From: Serripes groenlandicus
Taxonomy: Eukaryota; Mollusca; Bivalvia; Cardiida; Cardiidae
Length of the DNA: 64,000 bases
Direction of reading: 5' to 3'
Assembly: GCA_031761405.1 (NCBI GenBank)
Contig: JASEVX010000001.1
Location: forward strand, 28,408,612-28,472,611
This document shows positions 24,839 to 36,454 of this stretch, in pieces. Under the pieces are notes generated by a model. The model ran no database searches. It saw nothing but the letters and a program-made list of their open reading frames with translations, and was not told the origin of the DNA. A program made the position numbers and the translations under genes. Positions within the stretch are counted from its first letter, which is position 1. Each line of letters opens with the position of its first letter.

Positions 24839-25079
24839 TTCTTCATAAATCGGTAAATCTGACCAAATATTCATGATTAAAACTGCCTCAATAGCCAATT
24901 TTCAAAATTTTGTGATGCATTAAAAGTGTATAAGTATTGTTAAGTGTACAGTTAAAAAACGCATATTACAAGTAGGCATATAGTTCTAATTGTTTGTGAA
25001 AAGAGGGCTTTGTTTGTTTGTTTGATTTGGGTTTTACACAAATGTATATACCAAGTCACATAACTCTGGTTTAATAATT

Positions 25080-25310
25080 ATTCAGTTTTGTCCCTTTCTA
25101 AACTTAGAAATTCACGCAAAAGCTTTAACCTTGCCCATAATTCAAAACCCTTTCAACATTTTCAAGTGAAACTTGGTACACATGTTACTCGAGACTTGCA
25201 TATACCATTTCACATTACTCTGGCATAAGTCTTCGCTCAGTAATGCCTCTAATTTGACATACACAAAAGGAAACGAGCGTTAGCCTCCGCTCCGCGGTGC
25301 TGTTGTTTAA
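25080..25310. repeat. Interspersed repeat ending GACGAGCGTTGGCG-type
   Basis: Shares 'GAAACTTGGTACACATGTTA' and 'GAGCGTTAGCCTCCGCTCCG' with 53540-53765 ('GAAACATGGTACACATGTTC', 'GAGCGTTGGCGTTTGCTTTC'). No ORF. The remaining intergenic stretch to 26140 shows nothing I recognise. Confidence 0.55.
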
Positions 25311-26139
25311 AGTACCACCATTAGGACGTGTCATTCCATTTTATCTTTAATAACGTATACAAGCAGTAAGCCTTAATATTTGAATACTTCTTAATATTTA
25401 CGCAAAGGTATATTGATGGACCATAAGTCGACTATACATTTAACTCAAATCATGGCCTTATTGTTATACTTAAAATGGTACAAATTTGCGTTTATGTCGA
25501 CTTTCCTTCTTAGAATCAGAGAAATGATGGCATCCACTAGCATCTGTTCTTGTGTTGTATCATGTGTTTAATTTCTATAGAATTCTAATTGTTTTAATTT
25601 GTCCAAGAAAGAATTAACTCGTTCTTTGTAAATCTAAATGTACATATGTTAAAGCTTGGCTGAGTAAGGTTTGAAAGTGAGCTATTGTGACAACCTTGTA
25701 GTTGGCATTTGCTACAATGGCAACCGATATAAACAAATTAAAAATATTCTCCCCCATCACTTTTTGGCCGAGTTGCAAATTAATTTACTATAATGTTCCT
25801 ACGCTGACCTATCCATATTAGTTCATGCCATGTTGATTGGTCAAAGACATATCTGTCAAAAGTTGGTCAGTTATATAAATAAATAAAACGTACTGAAGTT
25901 ATAATGGGACGATTGGACGTCGGTTATGTTTAAAATGTAATTACATTTATTGAATAAAAGTTTATCAAAGTTTATCAAAGGAGAATTTTTGCTTTTTTGG
26001 GAGGGATTATCTTTTCAAACATCGCATGATGCAAATGAATGAACCCTGGTTTGAATGTGAAAAGGGGCATTAAACATCACATTAAAAGTGGAATGTAAAC
26101 ATTCAATTCAGATTTCGGACGATGTTCATGATAAACCCA

Positions 26140-26930
26140 TATAATAAGTGTTATTCCATTAGTTAATAACGCCAGTTGTTTGGCGGCCTCCATTTGAAAC
26201 TTTCCAACCGGTCGAGTAAATTTCACGAGGTGGGATTTCTCACGTTTCACCGGCATCTCCATAAGTTTGGACAGGACAAAGTAAGTCTTTTTCAGCGTTA
26301 ATCTTTTTTGAGGGAATGGTCTCCCACCCTCATCCAAGATTCCTTTGATTTGTTTGATGCTGATCTGTGGCTAGTATGTTTTCAGATAATAAAAGATCAT
26401 AATTGATGGGTACAGCACGAAAGGGTACAAACGTTGCCATTACAAGAGAATCGAGTCAGTCGGATGCTAATCACTAACGTTGTATGGAGAGATTAGTCAA
26501 GACGTCGTGAACCTATGAATGTCTATTACTACATTTGCCATTTTTCTTTATTTTTTATATGAATTCGTTTTGGTTACTTTGGAGTCGCAAGTCCAGCATC
26601 TGCGGCCCATAAGCGGCTAAGGTCATTTCATGAATGGTTAGGGCAGTTTGAAGTCAATTCTATGCTAGGGGTGACCATGTTTTTAGGGACCAATTGTTTG
26701 TGTTTATTTCAAGGCGGCCTATAGCAATTTGCCGGTGAAAGTCATGTTAGGGAGATAGTCTTTTCTTGCGAAAATAAGTGTTGAAGTTGAAACTCCAGGG
26801 CAACATATGTGATGTGATTTTAGCCTGTAATACAGAATTGTGAATTTAAATCTGCAATTTATTGGATTTTTTTGTGATACAGAAATTGGTATTACCCTGC
26901 AATTCGCAGAATTGTAAAAGTAATTTGTCT
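26140..26930. repeat. Second copy of the 12.9-13.7 kb interspersed repeat
   Basis: 26140-26340 repeats 'TTTGGCGGCCTCCATT', 'CTTTCCAACCGGTCGAGTA' and 'GTTTGGACAGGACAAAG'. 26680-26930 repeats 'GGGACCAATTGTTTGTGTTT' and 'TTTTAGCCTGTAATACAG'. The Harbinger element inserts at its right edge. Confidence 0.6.
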
Positions 26931-26939
26931 TTGCTTAGT

Positions 26940-28533
26940 TAAATAGGCCTCCTCACACATAGGCGAAAAATATCCCGACGTCAACTTGCGTGTACTGGCG
27001 AATAGGACTTGAGTAAAATTCGTTCCCGTTAGTATATGTACGTTGTACATCGTTGGTGGTGTTCGTATGAATGCGTTTGTGAACTTTTGACTCCGTTGTG
27101 ATTAGCCTTGTTCGTCGGAACATTTTGAGCATGTTGAAGAATTTGTGGCGATTAAACGTTTCGTCTATCATTCGTTAAAATTCGTTTCAATACGTTAACC
27201 AAGTCTTCGCATAGCGTTAGTCATCTGGCGTTAGAGGTCGCAAGTCATCAGGTCGTGATCAGCGAATTTGCATATCAAGCGATCGAGGACGATCCCATGA
27301 CGAATCTTTGCGATATTTTGCGAACTTGTACGAAATGTAGCGAATAATTACGTATTGTAGCTAATTGAATCCGAAATTTCATGACGAATGAAAGCGAATT
27401 GTAACGATTGGTTGACGTTTCAGAAACGAACGGCATACGCTTGCATACTAATCATTACGAAGGGTTACTACGACATACGAATTCACGCGAATCATAACGC
27501 ATCTAAATTTCTTGAGTATCTCAACAGTTTTGTGTAGTTCTTGAATTTCATATATAAAAGGAGGAGGCTAAATATCATCTATGATCAGCTCATGATTGAG
27601 CTCAGAACAGATGATCCTAGAAATTTCAAGAAATTCCTCGGCATGCCAACTGAAATGTATGATGAAATATTCGAGAGGGTCCGTCATCGCCTCTGGAAAC
27701 AACACACCTGGTACAGGGAGACCTTGGATCCAGGCCTCAAGGTAGCTTCCACTCTACACCACCTTATTTATGGTGCCAAGTACTCAGACATGCAGTACTC
27801 CTGGCGGGTCGCTGAAAATACCCTCTCTGTAGTGGTCAGAGAAGTCTGTCATGCTATATGTGAGGAATATGTTGATGAGGTTATGACAGCCCCCTTTACA
27901 CCTGAAGAATGAAAACAACTGGCTGATGGTTTTCCTGAAGAAGTGGAACTTTCCTAATTGTGTTGCCGCCATTGACGGCAAACACATAGCCATCAGAAAG
28001 CCTGCCAGCTCTGGTTCCTTATATTATAATCATAAGGGTTTCTTCAGCATCATCTTACTGGCCATTGTCGACTCAGACTACAAGTTCTCGCTTTAGATGT
28101 TTTCCTCTTCCCCTTGGCATATTTTTACACTTACAAAACTTCAAAAAAGTTGAAAATCAAAAAGCAGTCAAACAGCAATACGACGTGGTGTCGAGTCGGA
28201 GAAAGTTAGAAGGCAAATTGACCCCACCTGGTTTTCGCCAGTCTTGTATAGCGTCCGGTAACGGCCGTATGCGGAGATACCCTTTCGGAAGATTCGGACG
28301 GCTTCGCAAAGTTGCGCTTCGGTTCGCATGTTTGCGTTCCTAATCGCTAACGGAAAGAACAACTTCGTAAATCATTCGCAACAAATAGTTCCCCTACGTT
28401 TACCTTCCGTTATATTTCAAATTATGTAACACATTTTCAAACAGTTTCAGTCAAAATTCGCCAGAATTGACAAATTTATCCAATTCGCCAGGCTGCGTTT
28501 AATGGATTCGCCAATGTGTGAGGAGGCTTTTAA
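26940..28533 (+). mobile_element. PIF/Harbinger-type DNA transposon, decayed
   Basis: The terminal inverted repeats are GCCTCCTCACACATAGGCGA at 26947-26966 and GCCTCCTCACACATTGGCGA in complement, ending at 28527. A three-base TTA/TAA at each edge fits the TWA target duplications known for PIF/Harbinger elements. The interior holds a broken transposase and non-coding ends rich in 'TTCGC' and 'CGAAT'. At about 1.6 kb it is too short to be autonomous. Confidence 0.82.
27541..28091 (+). pseudogene. PIF/Harbinger transposase fragment
   Basis: The open part (27541-27912) has the N-terminal transposase pattern: 'FLGMPTEMYDEIFERV', 'LDPGLKVASTLHHLIYG' and 'WRVAENTLSVVVREVC', as in HARBI1-type proteins. 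TGA interrupts it at 27910 where a Trp codon is expected. After a +1 shift the start of the DDE nuclease follows (27950-28091), with the first catalytic Asp in '[11 protein letters not shown]'. The rest of the catalytic domain is missing, so no active transposase can be made. Confidence 0.85.
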
Positions 28534-29146
28534 CAGCAGCGCTATGAGAGTTAAGTAGCCCCTCTAGGATTCCTCTTAGTACAACACATGTTCTGCTTCC
28601 TGTCCTTCAATTGCTTATATTTCATCTAAATAACATACTGTTTAAATTCGATTAAAATGTAAGCACGTCATAAAAACATGTATATTTGCAAGAAGGTCAG
28701 AATCAGGTCAATTGTGTCATGTTATAACAGTTAACCATACCAAATACTTTAAAACATTGTAGTAATGACTGCCCTCCTTGGCTTTCAGCGTTGCGGGGTT
28801 AGCATAAAGACTGACTTGCTGATGTCAGGATAAACAGAGTTAGTTAGTTTTACACTGTGCTCCTTTAAAAAAGCCCTTCTGAAAATCCGTACGAAAGGAT
28901 CCATATGGAATCTGCCCTCTGAAGTTTCTTTAAAACTGCTATGATTCGCGAACAGTGCAGAGTTGTAACATACTGCAGGGATGCACTGGCTTATGTCGAT
29001 CTGCACCGATCACATAGAGCTGAAGACACAAGACGAGCTCATACTGATTCTTATATCCTATTAGCAGATTTACAAAATTCGTATCATTTACATTGATATC
29101 ATTATCACGTTTAAATGTCAAGTAATATTTGCCTATTTGAACACTA

Positions 29147-32100
29147 CTATAATCTGGTACTATCAAGTATTTCAATGTATTTGTCTACTTCAGCGTCTTT
29201 CTCAGTGACAACATATCTCTGTTTAACCAGCTGACTGTCGTCTGTCTTATTATAAACTATATCTTCACCATCTACACATTCTGGAATGTTAAGGATAATG
29301 TTATTGTCCTTTACACTATTGCCAATGTAATGCGGTTTATCACCGAATGCGGCCTGTACACGGTCATACGGCATTTTGGAGTTCTTAGATGCTTTTAGTT
29401 CGTCTAGCTCCGTCGTCTGGTCGTTCGTTGTTCGCTTCTTAGGCAACGACAGCTGGAGCCTCTTCCAAAATTTCGCAACCATCTTTTCTGTTTCTTCTTT
29501 CGGCCATTCCAAATAGGTCACTAGAATGAAAAGTAAAGAATCAATCATGCCCCATGCATAATAAATCTACAGCAGACGACTTTGAAAAATCTTAGCAAAA
29601 GTATGAAAATAGTGTATAAATATGAGTATAGTTTTTCAATAGAGCTGAAAACATTATGGCAAATTTAAAGAGTGTTTATTATTAGCTTTTGCCACAATTC
29701 TTTCAAATGTCGTCTGCTGCAGATGCGTCAAAATGTGTCTGCATATAGTTTGAATGTGTAAACCGACTCAGTGGTCTAGTGGTTAAAGTATCGACGCACT
29801 GCCTCTTGGGTCCAATCCCAGGTCGGATAATACCACAGAGTGATAGTTCCTCTCAATGGCGCTAAGCGATTGAATTAATGAGTCAGGATAAACTTATCGA
29901 TAGCATTAATGATTTACCAATGAAAAGTCAGGATAAACTTTTCGATAGCATTAATGATTTACCAATGAAAAGTCAGGATAAACTTATCGATAGCATTAAT
30001 GATTTACCAATGAAAAGTTAGGATAAACTTATCGATAGCATTAGTGATTTACCAATGAAAAGTCAGGATAAACGCATCGATAGCACTAATGATTTACCAA
30101 TGAAAAGTCGGGATAAACGCATCGATAGCACTAATGATTTACCAATGAAAAGTCAGGATAAACTTATCGATAGCATTAATGATTTACCAATGAAAAGTCA
30201 GGATAAACGCATCGATAGCATTAATGATTTACCAATGAAAAGTCAGGATAAACTTATCGATAGCATTAATGATTTACCAATGAAAAGTCAGGATAAACGC
30301 ATCGATAGCATTAATGATTTACCAATGAAAAGGCAGGATATATCTTAAATACTGATGAAAGCAACGTAAAGCACCGTTCAAACAATCAAAACAGGAAGAA
30401 AATTATCTACGGATCAGGACGAAACAATCGTAAATGAGGAGAAAAAGATGTGAGAACTCTTTCACACATGCATACGTAGTTTGACGCCTCTTAAGCAGAC
30501 GACTTAAGGAAACATTGTGATTAAAGGAGAAATTGCTCAAAATCCTGAATAATTTGATACCTTATAGGTATCAAATTCAAATCACAGGTGAGACGGCTTA
30601 ATACGATCTGATACCTGAATCTTTTTTGTTTGCAAAAGCCAAAATATTGCCATTGGCGCAAAAAGAGTTTAGCACACAGAACAGCGTTCTTTGTAGGCAA
30701 CTGCCACCCTTCAGCCATAAATATGGCCCTGTATTGCAAGAAATCAACAGAATGAAAGTACACCAAATACATCCGCCGATCTGCCAAGTAGTCCCCCAAG
30801 AATCGGTGTGTGCCAAGATGTGATTGTATACATTCACCAGACCGCATTGAATATGTGACAATTAATTTAAATATTCGTTGTAAATATGTATTTTGACAAA
30901 GAGTATGTGGAAATACGACTTGGCCTAGCCCGATTGTGTGCAAAACGACGGGAACTATTTTCGCGGAGTGATTACTTTCTACATAATACATAAAACCAAG
31001 TTTTTTGTAATTATTATTTGCTTAAATGTAACTTTTTTCCAAATATATAGAGTGTCCTACCATTAAAACTTAAAGAAAGTGTAACACTTGAGGGTTGACA
31101 TTTGTTGATTTATATTTATAAAGTTGAAGGAATGTAATTGCTTATCCTTGACCTTAAACTGTAACAAGACAAACGTGTCCATTACCTGACCCTAGTATGA
31201 CCTTTAGATTGGGATCCAGATCCTCTTGAACGCCCGATATGTCGTCAAGGAGAATCGGAATTATTCGGTGCTTTTGCTTCAGCATCTCTTGCTGGGCAAC
31301 CTGGTATTCGAATTTGATGAACTCGCTTTTGACGAAATTGGGCGTTATAACCAGTATGGTACGTCGGCTTCCTTGTACCGCTTTTATGATGTTGTTTGCA
31401 ATTGCTGAAATTGAAATAATTGTTGTTTATTGTAACTTTCCTCTTTCAAAAATGTTTCTGCCAGTACTATTTATCCATGTAAGAGACACCAGCGAGTAAG
31501 ACGTTAGGCTACCCCAGCCCCCCCCCCCCCCCCCCCCGCTCCCCCCCCCACCCAATCCTGATCTCCAAGAGTGGAAAGCCATTACTTTCATTGTTAAAGC
31601 CTTCCGTATGACTCGAACGAGCATCAAACCAGTGACATCACATACACGAGGCGGACGTTCTTACACTTCACCACCCAGGCGGACAACCTTCCAGTGTTTA
31701 CGACAGGGGACGATCTAGAGCAGCGTGTGCTACCAAGACGTAGAATCAGGAAAATAAACCTATTCGACATTTAACTCAAATCATTGCCTGAAAACAGCAT
31801 AGCAGCAGTTCTGTTTGCTCAAACGATCAATCAAACCTGCTCCAGTGCTTTTTCATTAATCTAATTTCATCATTTGCATCCCTTTCATAATAAGCACTTA
31901 AGTATAAATAAATCAGGAAGCCGACAGGGGACGGTCCAGATCAGTGTGTGCTACCAATAAGTATAATCAGGAAGAAACCTATACGCCATTTAACTCGAAT
32001 CATTGCCTGAAAACAGCATAGCAGCAGTTCTGATTGGCTCAAACGCTCTATCAAACCTGCTCCTGTGCTGTGTTATAGATATGATTTTATAACTTGTTTG

Positions 32101-35100
32101 TCTTTCATAAGAAGCACTTAAGTAATCAAAGTACTGAAAGTACTGAAATGCGGGGGATGTTGGCTCTAGAGTGTTAACAAGATTTTCCTTCAATTTGACC
32201 TATTGACCCATGTTAGAACTTGACCTAGATATCATCAAGAAAAACATTCTGATAAAGTTTCAACATACTCAAGCTAAATATGCAGTATCCAGAGTGTTAA
32301 CAAGATTTTCCTTCAATTTGGCCTAGTGACCTAATTTCTGACCCAATGACCCAATGTGACCCGTATTCGAACTTGTATATCATTATTACAAACATTCTGA
32401 CAAAATTTCAAAATGTAGCCTGTAGAGTGTCAACAAGGGAAACTGTTGACGATGCACGACAGCCGTATTTCCGTATTTTACATTGCAGGAATTTTCTCAA
32501 AAGGTTTTTGAGCTACATGCTTTCAAGCTACTCGTTTTCCATATATTTAAAAGAAACATTTAAGATCCTTATGTCTAACTTAAATTTCTAAATTATGTAT
32601 ACAACTTCATGGATTAAAACTTTACCTTGTGTACGTTTACTTTGTATACTGTGCATACCGTTTAGCTTGTTGTGAAACGTATTTAACTGATCCCTGGACA
32701 ATCAAGAAAAATTGTCCATTTTGAAAAAAACAGAGGGCAGCACAAACAATTTACAAATTTACACTTCCTGAAAGCTGGGCATGACAATATACGGAGGTAT
32801 TCCGCATAGCTGAATCCCCCGCATAACAATTAATAACGAAGCTGACAAAACAATTGAGGCATAAAAACAGGGATCACTCGAGCACGGTCAGTTTTCTAGA
32901 TCGAGTTATCGGGAGTCATCAAGCCCCCCCCCCCCCTCCCCTCCCCCCCCCCCCCCCCCCCGCACCAAACTTCCCACCCCCCTCCCGAAACCCCGCACAC
33001 ACACCTGAAAAAGAAAGTTTACACTTATGCAGCAGACGACTTTTGAAAACATTGTGGATTAGAATAAATTGTACATAATGCGCAATTTTCCCTTAAGCCA
33101 CATTGGTTTCAACTTATTTTTAATCCTTATTCTCACATTTGTAGAGACTTTTCATATTTTGGCCTTGATATTCTCCTGATTCGTCTGCTGCAGACTTATC
33201 ATAATATTGAGCCGTCCCGCGAGAAATCTATTCTGCTGCAGATCTTGTGGATCTGAGTCGATATATTACACATAATGTTGGTTTTCTTGCAAGACAGACT
33301 CATATGTGGGACAGAGTCAAAGCTTTGATGAGTTTTACTTTCACTTACTATCTCCTGGAATAAAATCCCTAAAATGCACGTGAGTCTTGAACCCCATTTC
33401 ACGCTCGAGGGTCGGGAATAGCACATTCACCACGAACTCTTCATCCCGGGGGTCGGACTTGTAGGAGATAAAGGTGTCCCACTCCTTTTCATCTGTATCC
33501 AAGAAAAAAAGAAATTATAGCGGCTATCCGCAAAGGCCAACCGTAAGACATTCGCAACCATTTTAGAACCGTATAGGCCGGCGCATTCGCGCAATCCGAT
33601 GAGGCTCTGAATGCGAGAATGAATCGTGGTAGACGTGTCGTTTTTGTCAAATATAGACCAACGTTGTTGAAACACAGTAGTGTATAATTTAAGTGATAGT
33701 TTTTTTTAGCATGCCAATTATCGAGACGTCCAGGATGATTTCCAGCTGAAAAGATCCTAATCAGAGCGCACAGAGGCACTGACTCATCTGGGTATATGAT
33801 GGTCGCAAAGTCCCGGAGGACCCGGCTTCGTGAGACATGGCAGAAAATGTTTCTATATAGCATCGTCTTCAATCAGTAAAAGTTTTTAGTGTGTGCTCTT
33901 TGGGAGGCATTTTAAAGTGTTTCTGCATCACACAACTTTTGAGAATAATGTGAAAAAAAGAGAAATTGCTTGAAACGAGCCATTTATCTTCTTCCCACAA
34001 TGATTTTCAAACTGTTTATCATCAATTTTTCAGAAACTGTTTGAAGACATTCAAAGCAGACATACTTAAAAAGTCATATCAGGAACAAAGGATTTAAATA
34101 ATTTGAGAAAAAAACATTGTAACTTACCGTCATCCTCATAGCCTTGAAAGTAATGCACAATGTTCATGACAAGAATCACGCGGTTTCGCCAAAGCATGTA
34201 CGGGATCACAAAAAGCAGGACGATCAGGCAGACAAGAGCGCAAACACACGCCCCAACAACCCATAGATACCATGTCGGTTCGTCTGCCGATTTTGGGGCT
34301 ATAACAATAGCAACAGTGGTCAATATTAGTATCTACAGATCGAGGTAAATCCTTTTCCATAAACGCCTTCAATTCATCCGCAGTAGAAGACTTTGAAGGT
34401 ATCTAGCCGAATATATGGTAAATAATTAATAACGAAAGTACAACTATTGAATAGAGTTGAAAACGTTGTGGCAAGTGAAAGAAATTGCTCGTAATTATAA
34501 AAGTTCTCCATATGTTTCCATGTTTGTAAAAGTCGTCTGCAGCACATTCGTCAGAATGCGTATTCAAAGTAAGCAAAGACATCGGGTTCGATTCTGTAAT
34601 AAAATAGATAGTTTGAAGCAACGGTGATAAAAGCATTTATTTTCAAAAGAATAAATCCCTTGTCTTATAAAAAAGAAAACTATTATCCTTTGCATTATTT
34701 TAATCATTATGTTATTGAAAAGAAATAAAAATATAAATTTAAAAGAGATATAATGAAAATTGAGAAGATGGCAATGGAGGTGTGGAAGAAGAAACTGAAG
34801 AAGAAATAAAAAAAGAAGATTTATTAATTGGTTTAAGCTTAACCCCGATTCCAACGGCCTTTCAGTTATAACACGGCCGTTCGTTCATCTCACATGCTTT
34901 ACTGGTTTTGCCGATCAAGTTATACCCAGGCAACACTCTTCCCGCATATACTATTAAGCTCATTGGTAGAAGCCGAATGACGCTACTCTCAAATACTTTT
35001 ATAACTTATAGGAAAGAATGAATAACCAGGGTTCGAACATACAGACCCTTAATTGATAGCATTCGCCGTTGCTAACTGATGTAAAAGAAAAACAAATATG

Positions 35101-36454
35101 GAGGTGAATGAGAAGGAAGATGAGAAGATGAAGAAGAAAAAGAAGACGAAAAAGAAGAAGAAGAAGAAGATGATAAAGAAGAAGAAGAAGAAAGGTAGGA
35201 GGAAGGGCAAAAGAATACTTTCATACCTGGAGTTGTTACCACATCGGTACAATTGCCTCCTGTAAAACCAGAAAAACAGTTACATAACGCCTCGTCCTCC
35301 TCGGTATCATAGAAACACGCTCCATTATCTCCACATTCTTTGCAGCATTCGTACTCGCATAGTATTCCAAACGCCTTATCGTCACATTCACAGGAAGTCG
35401 ATCCGTTCACTTCGAAACAGACACCGTGCTTACAAAGAGGTCCAGACTCACACTTTCGTTCTGTTAGGTTACGTATTTGGTAGGATTCGCCGCATAATTG
35501 ATTGGACGGGCCAGTAGATAGTGGCAGAGGGGTTGAAGAGCCTATAGGTATGCACGCTGATGCTCCTGGTAAAGCCAAGTTAGTACATTTATAACCTGGA
35601 GGACAGTCCAAACTACAACGAACCGTTAGGCTATGATCAATTTGTTCATCGCATCTTTCTCCTTTATAATTCGATTTGCAATTACAAAATTCACTGTTAC
35701 TTGAAGTTTCATAGAAACAGTTACCATGATCACCACAGTCCAAGCAACATTCATGGTTGCAAAGCATTCCCGTCGCACCTGCGTCACAAATACAGCCAAT
35801 CCTCGCCTCTTTGTCACATTTACCGTATTTACACTGGCTTGGTATGCATGTCCGTTCTTTATCAGTATACATTGTGTAGGTTTTGTTGCAAAGTGTTATT
35901 TGCGGTGCCATTGAGCTTGGTAACGTCGATATCGTAGTTGGTAGCACACATGTGTGTCCACTTATTGCGATCACACAACTAAAACCAGCTGGACACTGAA
36001 GCGAACATTCTTCAGTAGACGGGTGAGTAGAGGTTGATAATTTTCGTTCACCACATCTTTCACCCGTATAACCAAATTCACAATTACAAAGCTCTTTGTC
36101 ATCAAAGCTGTCATAGATACAGTTGCCATGATCACCACAGTCCAAACAACATTCCTGGTTACAAAATGTTCCTGTCGCACCTGCGTCACAAATACAGCTA
36201 AACCCCGCAATTTTGTCACATTTACCGTATTTACACGGTAATGGTATACATGTCCGTTCTTCATCAGTATACATTGTGTAGGTTTTGTTGCAAAGTGTTA
36301 TAAGGGGAAGTGCAGGACTTGATGCACTTGTAACAGACTCCGCAGCAGTTGGAAGCGATGTAGACGTGCCAATGTGGCTTGCCGTTGTTGTATTTGCTTT
36401 GTTTGGTGAGAGCAGGGGCATCATAAACACCACAACAAACCCAAATCGCGACAT
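29147..36454 (-). CDS. Transmembrane receptor: EGF-like ectodomain plus TIR domain
   Basis: Exons on the minus strand: 35227-36454, 34128-34298, 33349-33492, 31186-31404 and 29147-29520. All introns are GT-AG and phase 1, and the joined frame gives 711 aa. Residues 1-20 are a signal peptide (MSRFGFVVVFMMPLLSP). Residues 51-170 and 188-301 are two similar cysteine-rich cassettes with EGF-like modules ('CKYGKCDK', 'C.CDAGATG..C', 'ECCLDCGDHGNC', 'Y.GERC'); 321-402 is a third, variant one. About 420-446 is a single transmembrane helix, followed by RNR. About 468-615 is a TIR domain: box 1 EWDTFISY (470-477), box 2 RDFIPGD (508-514), 'TPNFVKSEF..FEYQVAQQEM' core, box 3 FW (605-606). An acidic/polar tail ends IEILDSTRL. 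TIR domains recruit TIR adaptors in innate signalling; an EGF-like rather than LRR ectodomain is unusual, and its ligand is unknown. I infer a cell-surface receptor. I chose the ATG at 36454 over the longer ORF because upstream codons are (CAT)n microsatellite and this ATG opens a signal peptide conserved in copy B. Confidence 0.9.
29761..30348 (+). repeat. SINE head plus 45-bp minisatellite, about 10.5 units (copy A)
   Basis: The tRNA-like head is at 29761-29860 and the 45-bp array runs from about 29878 to 30348, inside intron 4 of the receptor and antisense to it. Units alternate 'AAACTTATCG' and 'AAACGCATCG' variants in pairs, suggesting recent growth by duplication of unit blocks. Confidence 0.9.
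31425..31690 (-). mobile_element. tRNA-Pro-like SINE with poly-C interruption (copy A)
   Basis: The counterpart of 18660-18900, directly upstream (in transcript sense) of TIR exon 4. A C-rich run (about 31517-31549) replaces the 'CAACCCC' part of the body and causes a false poly-Gly ORF. Confidence 0.6.
32150..32440 (-). repeat. Bivalve-type satellite fragment
   Basis: Two partial units with 'GAGTGTTAACAAGATTTTCC', 'TTCAATTTG.CCTA.TGACC' and 'AACATTCTGA.AAA.TTTCA'. Opposite orientation to 6885-7430; absent from copy B. Confidence 0.65.
32925..32961. repeat. Poly-C tract
   Basis: Long C runs broken by single T bases in an intron of the receptor. They give the false poly-Pro ORF at 32854-33078. 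The length may be unreliable in the assembly. Confidence 0.9.
33203..33305. mobile_element. Internally deleted family M1 MITE
   Basis: The left arm ('ATTGAGCCGTCCCGCGAGAA') and right arm ('TGGTTTTCTTGCAAGACAGA') remain, with most of the interior gone. It lies 44 bases past the 5' splice site of intron 3. Copy B keeps the full element. Confidence 0.75.

Noticed and set aside
32854..33078. Proline-rich ORF
   Set aside because: Caused by a poly-C tract inside a receptor intron.
33427..33872. ORFs of 82 and 127 codons over TIR exon 3
   Set aside because: Out-of-frame shadows. The real exon is 33349-33492 in another frame, defined by its splice sites and TIR box 1.
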